The notes beneath the pieces were generated by a model. It did no database searches. It saw nothing but the letters and a program-made list of their open reading frames with translations, and had not been told where the DNA came from. Source: Prorocentrum cordatum (lineage: Eukaryota > Sar > Dinophyceae > Prorocentrales > Prorocentraceae). From it: 64,000 bases of DNA. The position numbers and the translations under genes were made by a program. The stretch lies in assembly GCA_963575745.1 (NCBI GenBank), contig CAUYUJ010020695.1, forward strand, positions 35,001 to 99,000, in the 5' to 3' direction. Shown here piece after piece: positions 31,040-43,100 of this stretch; positions within the stretch are counted from its first letter, which is position 1, and the number at the start of each line of letters is the position of its first letter.

Positions 31040-34000
31040 TAGGTCCGCCGCCACCTGTTGATTCATCACAGGGGTGCCTGGCGTGCTGAACCCTCTCGGT
31101 TTCGGTTTTGGTTTTGGTTCTTTTTCCAAAAGAACTCCCCCTGGGGCTTCGGCCTGTCCCGCCGGCCACCCGGAAGGCGCTCAATTCCCCAATCTCGTCG
31201 GCATTTTCGCTCAAGGTGGCCGAACATGGCCTCCAAGATGCCTCCAAGACTGCCAAGATGGCCTCCAAGGTGGCTAAGATGGCCCCAATATGCCTCCAAG
31301 ACGGCCCAAGATGCACCCAAGACCGCCTAAGATGGCCTCACGATAGCCCAAAACGGCCCAAGAGGCTCCCAAGAGGCCTCCAAGATGGCCCAAGACACCC
31401 CCAACAGGCCTCCAAGACGGGCCAAAGAGGCCTCCAAGAGGTCCTCCAGGAAGGCCCGAAGAGGCCAAAATCATGTGTTTTCCTTAGGTGTTTGGAGGAT
31501 TGTGGCATTTGCGCATTTTCGGCTTTCCGACGGCCCAAGACGGCCCAAGAGGCCCCAAAGTCGTCCCAAGATCGCCGAAGAGGCCTCCAAGATGGCCCCA
31601 TGACGGCCCAAGAGGTCCCCAAGACGGCCCCAAGACGGCCCAAGAGGCCTCGAAGTCGCCCAAGATGGCATCCAAGACGGCCAAGATGGCCCAAGATGGC
31701 CTCCAAGATGCCCCCAAGACGGCCAAGATGGCCTCCAAGAGGCCCCCCAGAGGGCCCCATGACGGCCCAAGAGGCCTTCCAGACGGCCCCAAGATGGCCT
31801 CCAAGACGGCCCTAGAGGCCTCCAAGAGGTCCTCCAGGAGGGCCCGAAGAGGCCAAAATCATTGATGTTCATTGGATTTTTGACGGATTTTGAAATTTGC
31901 ATCTTCTCGGCATTCCGACGGCTCAGCACGGCCCAAGAGGCCCCCAAGATCGCCCAAGAGGCCCCCAAGAGGGCCCCATGACGGCCCAAGTGGCCTCCAA
32001 GACGGCCCCAAAGGGCCCCAAGACGGCCCAACAGGCCTCCAACACGCCCAAGATGGCCTCCAAGACGGCCAAGATGGCCCCAAGACAGACGGCCCAGAAA
32101 GGCCCCCAAGACGGCTCCCGACTGTGTCAGACGTGCCAGGAACCCACCAAGATGGCCGAAATTGACTCGAAGTTGGCCCAAGACGGCCCAAAAGGCCCCC
32201 AAGAGGGCATCCAGGAAGGCCAGAAGAAGCCAAAGACATTGATTTTTCTAAGGTTTTTGACGGATTTTGAAATTTGCTTCTTTTCGGCCTTCCGACGGCC
32301 CGAGACGGCCCAAGAGCCCCCAAAGATCGCCGAAAGATCGCTCAAGAGGCCTCCAAGATGGCCCCAGAACGGCCCAAGAGGGCCCCAAGACGGCCCCAAG
32401 AGGCCCCCAAGATGGCACAGGAGGCCTCCAAGACGTCCAAGATGGCCTCCAAGACGGCCCTGGAGCATTCCAAGAGGGCCCCAAGCCGGCTCAGAGAGGC
32501 CCCCCAAACGGCTTCCGACGGCGTCAGACGGACCAGGAGCCCACCAAGACGGCCGAACATGGCCCTAAGATGGCCCAAGACGGCCCAAGAGGCCTCCAAG
32601 AGGGCCTCCAGGAAGGCCCGAAAATGCCAAAATCCTAGTTTTCCCATGGGTTTCTGAAGGATTGTGGCATTTGCGTTTTTTCTGCCTTCCGACGGCCCGA
32701 GACGGCCCAAGTGCCCCCAAAGAGATCGCCCAAGAGGCCCAAGACACGGCCCCAAGAGGCCCCCAAGACGGCCCAAGAGGTCTCCAAGACGCTCAAGATG
32801 GCCTCCAAGACAGCCCAAGAGCCCTCCAAGACGTCCTCCAAGAAGGCCCGAAAGGGTCAAAATGGCCTCCAGACGGCCAAGATGACCTTCAAGATGCCCA
32901 CGTGTTCCCCGAAGGCTTTCCAAACCGATTCGGGGAACACATGGTCCGATAGCTTGGCAGGTCTGGCCTCAACGTTCGGCCACATAGGCGCTTCCAAAAA
33001 GGCAGGGGGCGGCGGTGATTCGCCGTAGGCGTCTTCGATCCGCCGCCCCCTGTTGGCTTGCCACAGGGGTGCCTGGCGTGCTGGATCATTTCGCTTTTGA
33101 TTATTTCAGAACTCCCCCTGGAGCTTCGGCCCGTCCTGTCGGACACCCGGAAGGGCGCGCACAGATGCCCGAAAGGTGGCTGCAAAGGGTGTTTCGCCTC
33201 CAGACGGCTCCAAGATGGCCTCCGCGATGGCCACGATGGCCCAAGATGGCCTCCAAGCTCGCCCAAGATGGTCCGAGATGCCCTCGAAGACGGGCCAAGA
33301 CAGTCCAGGATGCCTCCAAGTTCGCACAAGAAACACCTAAGACGGTCCAAGTGGTCCCAGAGGACTCCGAGATGCCTCCAAGACAATTAAGATGGCCTCC
33401 AAGACGGCCAAGATGGCCCCAAGATGCACCCAAGACGGCCCAAGATGGCCTCAAGATGGCCTACGACTGCCCAGAAGACCCACAAGAGGCCTCCAGGACG
33501 GCCCAGGAGCCCTCCAAGACGTCCTCCAGGAAGGCCGACAAGGTTAAAATCATTGATTGTCCTATGGTTCTTGAAGGCTGTTTACATGTTCTTCTTTTCA
33601 GCTCTCCGACGGCCCAAGACGGCCCAAGCGGCCCCCAACATCGACCCAAGAGCGCGCAAGAGGCCTGCAAGATGACCCCATGACAGCCCAAGAGGCCCCC
33701 CAGAAGGCCCCAAGAAGGCCCCAAGACGGCCCAAGAGGCCCCCAAGACGCCCAAGATGGCCTCCAAGACGGCCGAGATGGCCTCCAAGATGCCTCCAAGA
33801 CGCCCAAGATAGCCGTCAAGACGGCTAAGATGGCCCGAAGATGCACCCAAGACGGCCCTAGATGGCCTCAAGATGGCCTAAGACTCCCCAAAAGGCCCAC
33901 CAGAGGCCTCCAAAACGGCCCAAGAGCCCTCCAAGACGTCCTCTAGGAAGGCCCGAAAGCGCCAAAATCATTGACTTTCCGGTGGTTGTTGAAGGATTTT

Positions 34001-35900
34001 GGTATTTTCTTCTTTTCAGCTCTCCTACGGCCCAAGACGGCCCAAGAGGCCCCCAACATCGACCCAAGAGCGCCCAAGAGGCCTGCAAGATGGCCCCATG
34101 ACAGCCCAAGAGGCCCCCCAGAGGGCCCCAAGAAGGCCCCAAGACGGCCCAAAAGGTCCCCAAGACGCCCAAATGGCATTCAAGACGGCCGAGATGGCCT
34201 CCAAAATGCCTCCAAAACGCCCAAGATAGCCGTCAAGACGGCTAAGATGGCCCGAAGATGCACCCAAGACGGCCCTAGATGGCCTCAAGATGGCCTAAGA
34301 CTCCCCAATAGGCCCACCAGAGGCCTCCAAAACGGCCCAAGAGCCCTCCAAGACGTCCTCTAGGAAGGCCCGAAAGCGCCAAAATCATTGATTTTCCGGT
34401 GGTTGTTGAAGGATTCCGGTATTTTCTTCTTTTCAGCTCTCCGACGGCCCAAAACGGCCCAAGAGGCCCCCAACATCGACCCAAGAGCGCGCAAGAGGCC
34501 TGCAAGATGGTTCCATGACAGCCCAAGAGGCCCCCCAGAGGGCCCCAAGAAGGCCCCAAGACGGCCCAAGAGGCCCCCAAGACGCCCAAGATGGCCCCCA
34601 AGACGCCCAAGATGGCTTCCAAGACGCCCAAGATGGCCTCCAAGACGGCCCCAGAGGCCTCCAAGATGCCTCCAAGACGCCCAAAGTCCTCCAAGACAGC
34701 GAAGATGGCCCCAAGATGCACCCAAGACGGCCCAAGATTGCCTCAAGACGGCCTAAGACTGCTCGAACGGCCCGCAAGAGGCCTCCAAGACGGCCCAAGA
34801 CCCCTCCAAGACATCCTCCAAGAGGCCCGAAAGGGCCAAAACCACCTGGTCCGATAGCTCCCCCGACTCGGTGTTCCCTGAAGGCTTTCGAAACCCACTC
34901 GGGGAACGCGTGGCCCGATATCTCGGCCAAACTCAAACCCAACTTTCGGCCACGCAGGCGCTTCCAAAAAGGCAAGGGGCGGCGGTGATTCGCCGTAGGC
35001 GTCTTCGATCCGCCGCCCCCTGTTGACTTGCCACAGGGGTGCCCGGCGTACTAGACCCTTTCGATTTTGGTTCTTTCAGAAAACTCACTGAGGCTTCGGC
35101 CCGTCCCGCCAGCCACCCGAAGAGACCCCAAACTGCACATGTCAATACCTGTCATGCCCAAGATGGCCCCAAATGGACTCCAAGATGCCTCCAAGATGGG
35201 CAAGATGGCCCAAGATGGCTTCCAAGTTCACCTAAGATGGTCCAAGATGGCTTCCAAGACGGTCCAAGAGGGTCCAAGATGCCTCCAAGACGGCCAAAGA
35301 GGCCTCCAAGAGGTCCTCAAGGACGGCCCGAAGAGGTGAACATCATTGATTTTCCTCTTAAGAAAATGGCATTTGCTTATTTTCGGCCTTCCAACAGCCC
35401 AAGACGGCCCAAGAGGTCCCCAAGATCGCCCCAAGATCGCCCAAGAGGCATCCAATTTGGCCCCAGGACGGCCGAGGAGGCCTCCAAGACGACTGCAAGA
35501 GGCCCCAAAGACGGCCCAAGAGGCCTCCAAGACGCCCAAGGTGGCCTCCAAGACGTCTAGGATGGCCTCCAAGATGCCTCCAAGACGGCCAAGAAGGACT
35601 CCTAGAAGGCGAAGATGGCCCCAAGATGCACCCAAGACGGCCCCAAATTGGCCTTCGACTGCCCAAAAGGCCCGCAAGCCCTCACGGCCCAAGACCCCTC
35701 CCCAAGACGTCCGCCAGGAAGCCCGAAAGCTCGGAAACCACCTGGTCCGATAGCTCGCTCGACTCGGTGTTCCCCGAAAGCTTTCGAAACCCATTCGGGG
35801 AACGCGTGGCCCGATATCTCGGCCAAGCTCAAACCCAACTTTCGGCCACGCAGGCGCTTCCAAAAAGGCAGGGGGCGGCGGAGATTCGCCGTAGGCGTCT
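31040..35900 (+). repeat. Higher-order satellite, 2-kb units of CCAAGA(T/C)GGCC subrepeats
   Basis: Three nested levels are visible. The base unit is 9-15 bp (CCAAGACGGCC, CCCCAAGAGG). A middle unit of about 370-420 bp is marked by a spacer with GAAGGCCCGAAGAGGCCAAA, an AT-rich AATCATTGATTTTCC-type box and TTTTCGGC(C/T)TTCCGACGGCC (near 31,455, 31,850, 32,215, 32,610, 33,530, 33,955, 34,375 and 35,330). The top-level unit is about 1,995 and 1,970 bp, marked by CACAGGGGTGCCTGGCGTGCTG at 31,069, 33,064 and 35,034. The third top-level unit is truncated near 35,900, next to the last recognised exon of the transporter gene. Open frames inside are by-products. Confidence 0.9.
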
Positions 35901-36048
35901 TCGACAACCGGAGGGCGAACCGAGTTCCAAAGCAGTGGTCCTGGCAGCGTTCCTTGAGCGCCCTGGAAGGAACTCAGAACGAATCTGGCCTCTGTTCTCT
36001 CGTTGGCTTGCCGTCCAGTCCTCATCGCCGTTGCTGTCCGCCCGGTAC

Positions 36049-36276
36049 CTCTGGCTCGCCTTGAGGTGCCGGATGATGGCCCTCTGCTCCTCGTTGGAGA
36101 CCGTGAAGACCACGGCGCTGAGGGGGGCGATAAACACGACGGCGTTGAGGGCCCAGTCGCCCAGGCTCTTCGCGAACAGCAGGGGCTCCCCCACGAAGTA
36201 GATGAGCAGCGGGGCGAACGACTCGGCGATCGCGACCTCCAGCGTGGACGTCCTCTTGGTGACCTCGCCCTTGAAC
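36049..36276 (-). CDS. Transporter exon 7 (last recognised)
   Basis: The minus-strand acceptor CCCCAG sits directly before 36,276; the first base completes a Gly codon split across the intron. The exon encodes about 75 residues with two membrane segments, VAIAESFAPLLIYFVGEPLL and SLGDWALNAVVFIAPLSAVV, then a basic soluble tail, EEQRAIIRHLKASQR. A GTACCGG donor follows at 36,048. It is the C-terminal part of a ten-segment drug/metabolite-transporter-superfamily protein. The frame can also be read on without splicing to about 35,830, but there it runs into the satellite. No stop codon is found, so the true C-terminus is missing. Confidence 0.7.
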
Positions 36277-36506
36277 CTGGGGAAGCCAAAACAGATCGGG
36301 CGGGTGGGAATGGGGGGTGGCCCACATCGGAGGTGGAGAAAAAGGCCCTAAGGGGCCCTTGAGGGTCTCTTTTGGGCCCCTGCTGGCTCCAAACGGGGTC
36401 CTCAGAGTGCCCCTTTGAAGCCCTTTCCTTCACCCCCCAGTTGGGCCACTCCCCAGTACCACAAGCCCGAACAAACCGAGACCGCTACTCCCTGGACCTC
36501 TCTAGG

Positions 36507-36625
36507 GGGCGCGTTATGACCAGAATTTCGTGGTGAGTCCTGCCGTGGCGACGAGGGCCTCCCAGGAGGTAAAAAAAAGCCAAAGAGGAGGGAGGGTATC
36601 GGTATCGGTGCTTTTGCCTCCTGTG
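36507..36625 (+). repeat. Dispersed repeat, second copy of the 14,941-15,065 family
   Basis: Shares GCGTT(A/C)TGACCAG, ATTTCG, GTGGCGACGA and CTCCCAGGAGG with the first copy. It lies in the intron between exons 6 and 7 and ends close to the exon 6 donor. Confidence 0.55.
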
Positions 36626-36633
36626 AAAACCAC

Positions 36634-36752
36634 CCCCTGGCGATGACGATGAGCAGCGTGAGCCACACCAGGCCGCTGTCCCAAGCGACGAAGAGCCCCG
36701 CGCCGCACTTGCAGCCGCAAGCCTCGTCGTCGCACGTACGGCCACTGCCCAC
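36634..36752 (-). CDS. Transporter exon 6
   Basis: After an acceptor TTTCGGAG the exon gives 39 codons plus two bases: a Cys-rich loop (CDDEACGCKCG) followed by the membrane segment GLFVAWDSGLVWLTLLIVIA. The donor is GG|GTGGTT at 36,633. Phase is 0 in and 2 out, which matches exon 5 and exon 7 exactly. The preceding intron is 18.3 kb and contains the copia element; the following one is 357 nt. Confidence 0.7.
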
Positions 36753-37010
36753 CTCCGAAAGTAATAACGGCCTGCACAAACATATTCGGAGGTGCGCGCG
36801 GACTTCTTGGACCGGCGCCGGGGACCCCCCTGGCACGCGGAGTGTGCCAGGGAGGCGGAGCGTGCCAGGGAGGGGCGATAATAACCCAGCGCTATTTCTG
36901 TGATTTCAGGCTCTGGGGCACGTCATCGGCCCCTGGGCCATTAGAGACGGGCCTGGGGCGAAAAACTACCCCCGGGAAGGGGTGCACACACTTCTGGGGC
37001 CGCACACTAC

Positions 37011-37176
37011 TGAAGGGGAACTGGGACACACAAATAAATAGACACAAATAACCAGATCCCCCATATTTTCCCATAGTTGCTTGGTTTCTGCCTTCCCCCC
37101 CCCACCTCCCGCATTTCCCATATTTTCCGGGGAATCGACGATGAATTGTGTCTGTGTGTGTTTTTTCCCCTCCTGA
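37011..37176 (+). mobile_element. 166-bp MITE-like element, copy 3 (family R1)
   Basis: Target duplication ACTAC at 37,006-37,010 and 37,177-37,181. It starts TGAAGGGGAA and ends CCCCTCCTGA. The interior carries the same AT-rich CCCATATTTTC repeats and GTGTCTGTGTG near the right end. It lies in the 18.3-kb intron of the transporter gene. Confidence 0.92.
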
Positions 37177-37265
37177 ACTACATGACAATCGCATCGTCGG
37201 ATGTCTGGGGACGTTCGCCCATGGCGTGCGGAGCGGGCTGGGGAGGGGAGTCAGCAGCGCCGCCA

Positions 37266-37442
37266 CGAGTCGGGGGTTGCTAAAGGTACCCCTGGCCCAA
37301 GGTGCCCCCAGCTTTTCGCTCCATTTTGGAGCCCCTGGGGCTCTCTGGGCCTCGTTAGGGGTGCTCTGGAGGCCGTGGGGGCCTCCTTGGGAATCCTGGG
37401 GACACCTTGGGCCAGGGGCACTTCTAGCCACACCCGAACGAG
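37266..37442. repeat. Foldback element with arms of about 40 bp
   Basis: The left arm (37,266-37,315) contains GTTGCTAAAGG, CCCCTGGCCCAAGGTG and CCCC. The right arm is its inverse: CACCTTGGGCCAGGGGCA followed by CTTCTAGCCAC. The intervening DNA is about 85 bp. A non-autonomous inverted-repeat element in the transporter intron is the simplest reading. No clear target duplication was found. Confidence 0.7.
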
Positions 37443-38580
37443 GGGTGTCCAGCACCGACCCGAGAGACCCGCGCAGACGTCCGGAATTTCTCCCGGGGGG
37501 GCGTAGAGAGACTCGACATGGGCAGAGAATGGGGGTTGTAGTGATGCTGTTCCCGTCGTGCTGACGGATCCCATCCCAGAAATAATTTCGAGCACCCAGG
37601 TAGGTATCGACACGGTGTCTGCCCGACACGCTGGCGAAGTGTCGAGCGGGTATCGCCTCCCATGGTCCGACACCCGAGAACCCCGCAATTCTGCTAGTTT
37701 CTTGGTGTTTTATGGTTTCTTGTGGTCAGGGCTAAAGCAAGTTGCAACATCATACCGTGAGAAGAAGACTGACCTGAACGACCTCCGGAAAAAGGAATCG
37801 GGAGCATCTGGCTGGGTTCGTTCCTTAACCCCATGCATGCCGATTTTTCTGAGGGGCGACGGTAAATGGGGGACCACCTCAGGCGAGGAAGCGCCGATCT
37901 GGAATCGGCGATACATCGCCGATAGATCGGCGATAGGCCCCCGATAAAGAACCGCAGATCCCTGGCCCGCGTGAATAATCGGGCCCCTATCGGTTAGTCA
38001 TTTCGAACACAGGATTGCTCGGATTGAGCCTGTTTGAAAGGCTTGAAAGATTGTAATGTCTTTCAATCTGGGAATCCTGGAATGACAGATTGTAAATTAG
38101 GAACATGTGTTCAATCGGGGGATTGTGGATTAAAAAATGGGAAAATTGAAAGATCTCTCAATCCGGGCACCCTGGGTCGAAATATTGAATGATTGAAAGG
38201 TTATCCGTCTCTCAATCTTTCAACCTTTCAATCTTTCAATATTTAAATCCATTATCGTTTTTTCCTCAGGGTTGCCCTGTTCCTCTTCAGCCTCTTTCTC
38301 TCCTCCTATGCCTCCTTCTCCGGTTTCTCTTCTTCCGTTATCTCCGCCACCTCATCCGTTTCTTCTCCCGCGCCCTTTCTCTCTTAATCCTCAGCCCTTC
38401 TTCTCCGCCTCCTTCTTCTCGTCCGCCGCCCGCTACTACCAGCCCCCTGCTTCGCACGCGCGCGCGTCGGTCGCGCGCTTCTGCGCACTCGAACTCATAT
38501 TCTCGGCCACTTCCGCACTCGCACCTCAATGAGCTCGCGCCTGGGAGCCGGCGCCGCTGCGTGGAATCAATCCATTCATT
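37443..38580. other. Intronic DNA with an AT-rich hairpin and pyrimidine tracts
   Basis: A stem formed by GATTGAAAGGTT (about 38,190-38,202) and AACCTTTCAATC (about 38,220-38,232) sits in an AT-rich tract full of CTTTCAATC repeats (38,030-38,245). At 37,890-37,945 there are interleaved CGGCGAT and ATCGCCGAT inverted repeats. From 38,260 onward the DNA is pyrimidine-rich. No gene was seen. Confidence 0.6.
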
Positions 38581-38584
38581 TTCT

Positions 38585-38674
38585 CTCACTCTCTCTCTCT
38601 CTCTCTTCCTCTCTCCCTGGTGCTCGCGTTCTCCCCCTCTTTACCTTACTCTGTTTTGTTGCTTGTTTTTTGTT

Positions 38675-38709
<35 letters not shown>

Positions 38710-38740
38710 ATATATATATATATACATATATATATGACCT
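38585..38740 (+). repeat. (CT)n and (TA)n microsatellites
   Basis: Two (CT)n runs (38,586-38,615 and 38,678-38,705) are followed directly by (TA)n at 38,708-38,735. Confidence 0.9.
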
Positions 38741-38835
38741 CCCTGAGCTTCTGGCGGGGTCAGATCCGCGCCTCTGCGCGCTGACTAATAATCCTTCGCG
38801 CAACTGCCGCAGACGCGCACATCGCCCGCGCGCCC

Positions 38836-41800
38836 CTACCCGCGACACGCCACTACTCCAGCGGTTCCTCCTCCATCGCCGCGCTCGCGCCCGCGGCGCC
38901 CTCTCCGTCTGGCGCCGCGCCCGGGCGCGACATCGCCTCCGCGAAAGAGCGCCCCTGCTGCGACTCTGGCGGCAGTAAGCGCGCCGACGGGAGCGACGGC
39001 CCACCGCCCGCCCTGCCGCGCTCGCCCGGGCCAGCGTCGATGTTGCTCTGCTTGTTGTACATGGTCACGGGCTGCCCGATTGCAGCGCTCCACCGCGGCG
39101 CGTTCTGCCCGTCCGCCTGGCGCCAGACCTGCCCCGCACGTTCGACGATGTTGAGCATGGTCACCGCTCAGCAACGCTGCGAGCATTGTGCCCGGTCGGT
39201 GCTGCGCCGCGCCCTGGCTGGACAGCGCGGCTCGCGCGGCTCCGGGCTGGCCTCGTGCTGGGCGTCGCGGGCTGCGCGCGCCTTCGCCGAGGCGGCCTCC
39301 GCCCCCGTGTCCTCGGGCGCGCTCGGCGCCACTGCCGCGGCCGGCGTCTCCGCCGGGGCTGGAAGCATCGGCGGGCGCGCGCGCGCCGTGCAGGCGGCCC
39401 CACGTCTCCGCGTCCTGGAATAGGTTCTCATGACTGTATTCACAGCCGCGCTGGCGCAGGGGCCGCTGTATCAGCTTCTCCAGGCCCTGCCGGCCCCACA
39501 GGTCCCTGGTCTGCAATGCTAACTTGCGCTCGGGGTTGAAAACGAACCGCGTCGCGCGCTCCGCGCCGAAAGACTTCGCCAACTCCAACACTGCGCGGCC
39601 GTCCAACATGCCCCGCACGAGCGAGTACATGGGGCCCTGCGTTGCCCTCTCGCTGAAGCGAGACTCTCGCGCCGTCAGGCTCTCCATCGCCGCGCGCCCC
39701 ATGAGCAGCCGCATTTTCTTCATCTTCTCGTCCACGACAATTCGTGCCTCGGACTGCCCGCACTTCCCCAGCTGCACGCGTGCGCCGCGGATCGGGTTCA
39801 CGCGCGCGTCCTGCAGAAAAACCGCGGCCCGCGCCCGGGGGGCGTCTTCGCCGGGCGCGGCAACTTCAACGTGTACTTCTCAAACGAGAAGAGGCAATCA
39901 AGGCGCAACGACTCGCCGGACGAAGTCTGCGGCTAGTACGCATGCAGCCGACTCGGCCGGCAGTCCGCGGACGCGACGAACTCGAAGTTCTCCTCGCACT
40001 TCTCGGCCCGCTTGCAAGTCTTCCCGCCCAGCGCCGGGGCGCCACGCGGGGGAGGTCCTGGTCGCTCATCTTCGACTTCCCCACCTCGCCGTTCTTCGCC
40101 ATCAGGAAGTCAGCTCCCCGCGCGCCCTCCGCAGCCCGCGTGGATTCGCCGTCTGCGCAGCCTCGTCGATGACGCCCTCCAGGTCCCCGCCCGTGGTCGC
40201 GCGCCTTGGCGCCGCCGCCATCTTCTCCAAGCTCTCGCAACCACGCCCCTGCATGAACTGCATGGCCTTCGTCGATTGGGCCACTGCGCTCTCGTGCTCC
40301 AGCAGCGGGCCCTCGGCGAGACCAGACGTAGCCAGCAACGCCGCCCCCCCGCGCATCTTGCACTCGATCGCACCATCGCACGCGCGGGGCGTGGAAGGAA
40401 GAAAGCGCATCGCGTCGTCCTCGAGCGGCACCGCAGCGCGCGTCGAGTTCACGCTGGAGGGCTTCCCAATGAATCCGCGCGCCTGCCCCGGGTGGCGCGG
40501 ATAGAGCGCCTCCGTCTTCTGGTGCCACGGGCTGCTCTCTATGCCCTCCAGCGTCAGCTCCAGCCCCGAGTCGCTGAACAAGTGCTCGAACAGCTGTTCA
40601 TCGTTTGCTGCATCACTGCATTGGCGTGGAACCTCTCCACGATCTGCTCCACATGCAAGATGACGTTCGCCGTGGACAAGGTCTCCATCAAGTTCGCGCC
40701 ATCTGGTGCGATGGCGACGCCCGCCGCGCGCGCCGCCGCCTGCGGCTGGCCCGCGCAACGCCCCATCCTCTCGCTTCGCACGAACGCGCGACTGCTGCCT
40801 GGCATGCGACTGACGGCCCCCTTCCTTCCTGGAGTCGCACTTCTGCGCGCGGCGCTATGCTCCTGAGACGCTCTGTCCGAATCCGGCGCTCGAGCTCCGC
40901 GCGCTACCTCCATGCCCTCCACGACCCTGCCCGACGCCCACTATCTCCTTGCCTTCCATCGCGTTCCTCCGCCACTCCTTTCCCTTTCCCCCCAGACCGC
41001 GGCAGTTGCCTCTTGCCGCAGCGCTCCGACACAATAGCGCCCCACTCCTCGCTGGAGCGGGTCGACGACTTCAGCCGAGTACTCCGTTTCATCGAAGCCG
41101 TCTTGAGCTGCCCGCATGGCGCGCAAATCCACGCCGGCCCGGAACCCGCGCCCACGCGCGCTTGTCAACGCTGCGCCGCGGGCGTCTTGAGCCAGCGCCC
41201 CCATCCGGACTTCTCGCCCTACTCGCCGTCCCGCGCAGTGCGCCGCAGGGCGGCCTCCCCCTCCGCATCCACCCCGCTGCCCAGCCCAGGCTCGACCCGC
41301 GGCTGCCCGAGACACTCGCGCACGCGCGCGCTCCCGCGCGCCGTGCTGCCAGCCTCGCGCGCGCGCGTGCCCTGCAGCATTATCCTGCACGCGCGCTCCG
41401 CCCTACTGCCGCTCTCGCCCGCGCTCTCTGCCGCCGCGCGCAAGCGCCGTGCGGCGCCGACGGATGACCGCATCGGCCGCCGAGCATCGCGCATCGCGCA
41501 CCTGCGCCAAATGCTGCCGCAGCGTGGCTTCCACCTCCGCCGCACGTGCTCCGCGCTGCGGCGAACAGGGGCGCGCGCGTCAGCTGCGTCTCCCACCGCG
41601 TCGGAGAGCACCCCGCGCCGGCGGGGGAATGAGACATCCGCGCCTTCCCGAACGCCACATGCAAGCAGCACGCCGCCACGCGCCCGCGCGCGCCCCCCCC
41701 CCCCTCGGCAGGATGCGTTTCCCCCGGCTGGGCCTCTGCACCGCGCGCCAGCCCCGGCAGCGACGCAGCGCGTCAGCGAAGTAATCCGGCGCGCCCCGCT

Positions 41801-43100
41801 GCGCGAAACTGCGCGCCAGACGCGGCCGAGCGCCCGCCGACCCCGCCAGACGCTTCAGCGCGCCGCGCGCGGGCAGCGCTCCAAATTCACTCGCCCGCGC
41901 AGGAGCCTGGAGCGAATCTCTGGACTCGAGAAGAATCCACCTCCACTCTGTCATTCTCCGGCGCCGCCTCAGCAGTCACGCGGCCACTATCCATCGGCGG
42001 CTTCGCAATCATGTCTCCGAGCAGAACAATGGCGCCGCGGCTCGGCGTCCGCGCTGCTTCTGCCGCCGGTAGCAGGCGCGCCTCAACCACCAGCGGCGGC
42101 GCCATCCTCTCGCACATTCAAGGCGCCCGGGCGCGTCGAGATTGCGCGCTGCTGCGTTCTCCAGAGACGGCGCGGCGGGGCTGACGCAAGAATGGCCCGG
42201 CGCGGCTGTCTCAGATGCTCCGCGGCGGCACCGCGCGCGAGCGCGTGATGGGTGGGACTCGCTCACCCTGCGGGGGCATCGCCTCGGGCCAGACGCGCGC
42301 CAGCGCCGCCGCGACGCCGCGGCGGAATTGCCCAGGGCTGTCCGCGACCACGAAGGCTGGCAACCCTGCACTTGGCAAGCGCGCGCGGCGCCGTCTCTGA
42401 ACGAGAGGCACTGGGAAATCGCGATGAGACGGAGCGCCCTCGCCACGTCGGCTCAGCATCGGCGCGGCCAGCGGGGGCCCGCGGGCGCCGAGCGCAGCGA
42501 ACGTGCTTGAAAGGCAGGAACCCATGGTGGCCCACTCTCCTGCAGAGCTTGAACGCGGCGTCGCACCGCGCGCCGGCCCCGTCGAAGAGGACAGACGCGT
42601 CTATGCACCTCTCCACCGCTGGCTTCAACATCGTCGCCGACCACGCATCCTCTACCACTTTCAGGAGCCGCACATGCGGGAACAGGATGCGCACGTGCTC
42701 TGCCCGCAACTCCACGACCGAATTCCGCGGCAGCCGATTCCGGATGTTCTCCGATACGGCGATGACGTGCTCGCTCTGAATATGACTCTGGACGCGGCGA
42801 TGCACGCATCGGGGGGCATACCACTCAAGGAACTCCATGGCGGCATACAGTCGCGGGGTCATCCGCAACGCCTCGGGGAACGCGCTGGCGAACTCCTCCC
42901 GGGGAGGCGCCGCCGTCACATTGCTCTCCGCGCCCTTCCTCTGGTCACGGACTCGCCCTGGCCGCGCGATTGCCGCGCGCGGCGCTGGGTAATCCTGGAT
43001 CAGTTGATAGTGCGCCTTGCAGGTCGGCGTGGCCGTGCCCTCGAAGCGCGGGAGGAACCTCGCGTCGGTTCGTGACGGTCACGGGCAGCGGAGCGATCAA
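38836..43100 (-). pseudogene. Long degenerate multi-frame gene of unknown family
   Basis: Successive minus-strand blocks look like one protein whose frame is repeatedly shifted. At 42,919-42,263: RMTPRLYAAMEFLEWYAPRC, SEHVIAVSENIRNRLP and HVRILFPHVRLLKVVEDAWS. At 41,390-40,941: RAGVDLRAMRAAQDGFDETE. At 40,758-40,102: ILHVEQIVERFHANAVMQQ, EQLFEHLFSDSGLELTLEGI and LEDDAMRFLPSTPRACDGA. At 39,801-38,836: KSFGAERATRFVFNPERKLA and LWGRQGLEKLIQRPL. The family seems typical of dinoflagellate repeat-derived proteins, but I cannot name it. It lies inside the 18.3-kb transporter intron on the same strand. Plus-strand frames of over 500 codons across it are Arg/Ala/Pro-rich shadows. Confidence 0.4.

Noticed and set aside
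32000-35900. Protein-coding genes in the satellite (many 100-240-codon frames on both strands)
   Set aside because: All encode Pro/Lys/Asp/Gly or Leu/Gly repeat runs from the CCAAGACGGCC unit and shift frame between units.
40605-42248. 547-codon plus-strand open frame
   Set aside because: Arg/Ala/Pro/Ser-rich antisense shadow of the minus-strand pseudogene blocks; GC-rich DNA lacks stop codons by composition.
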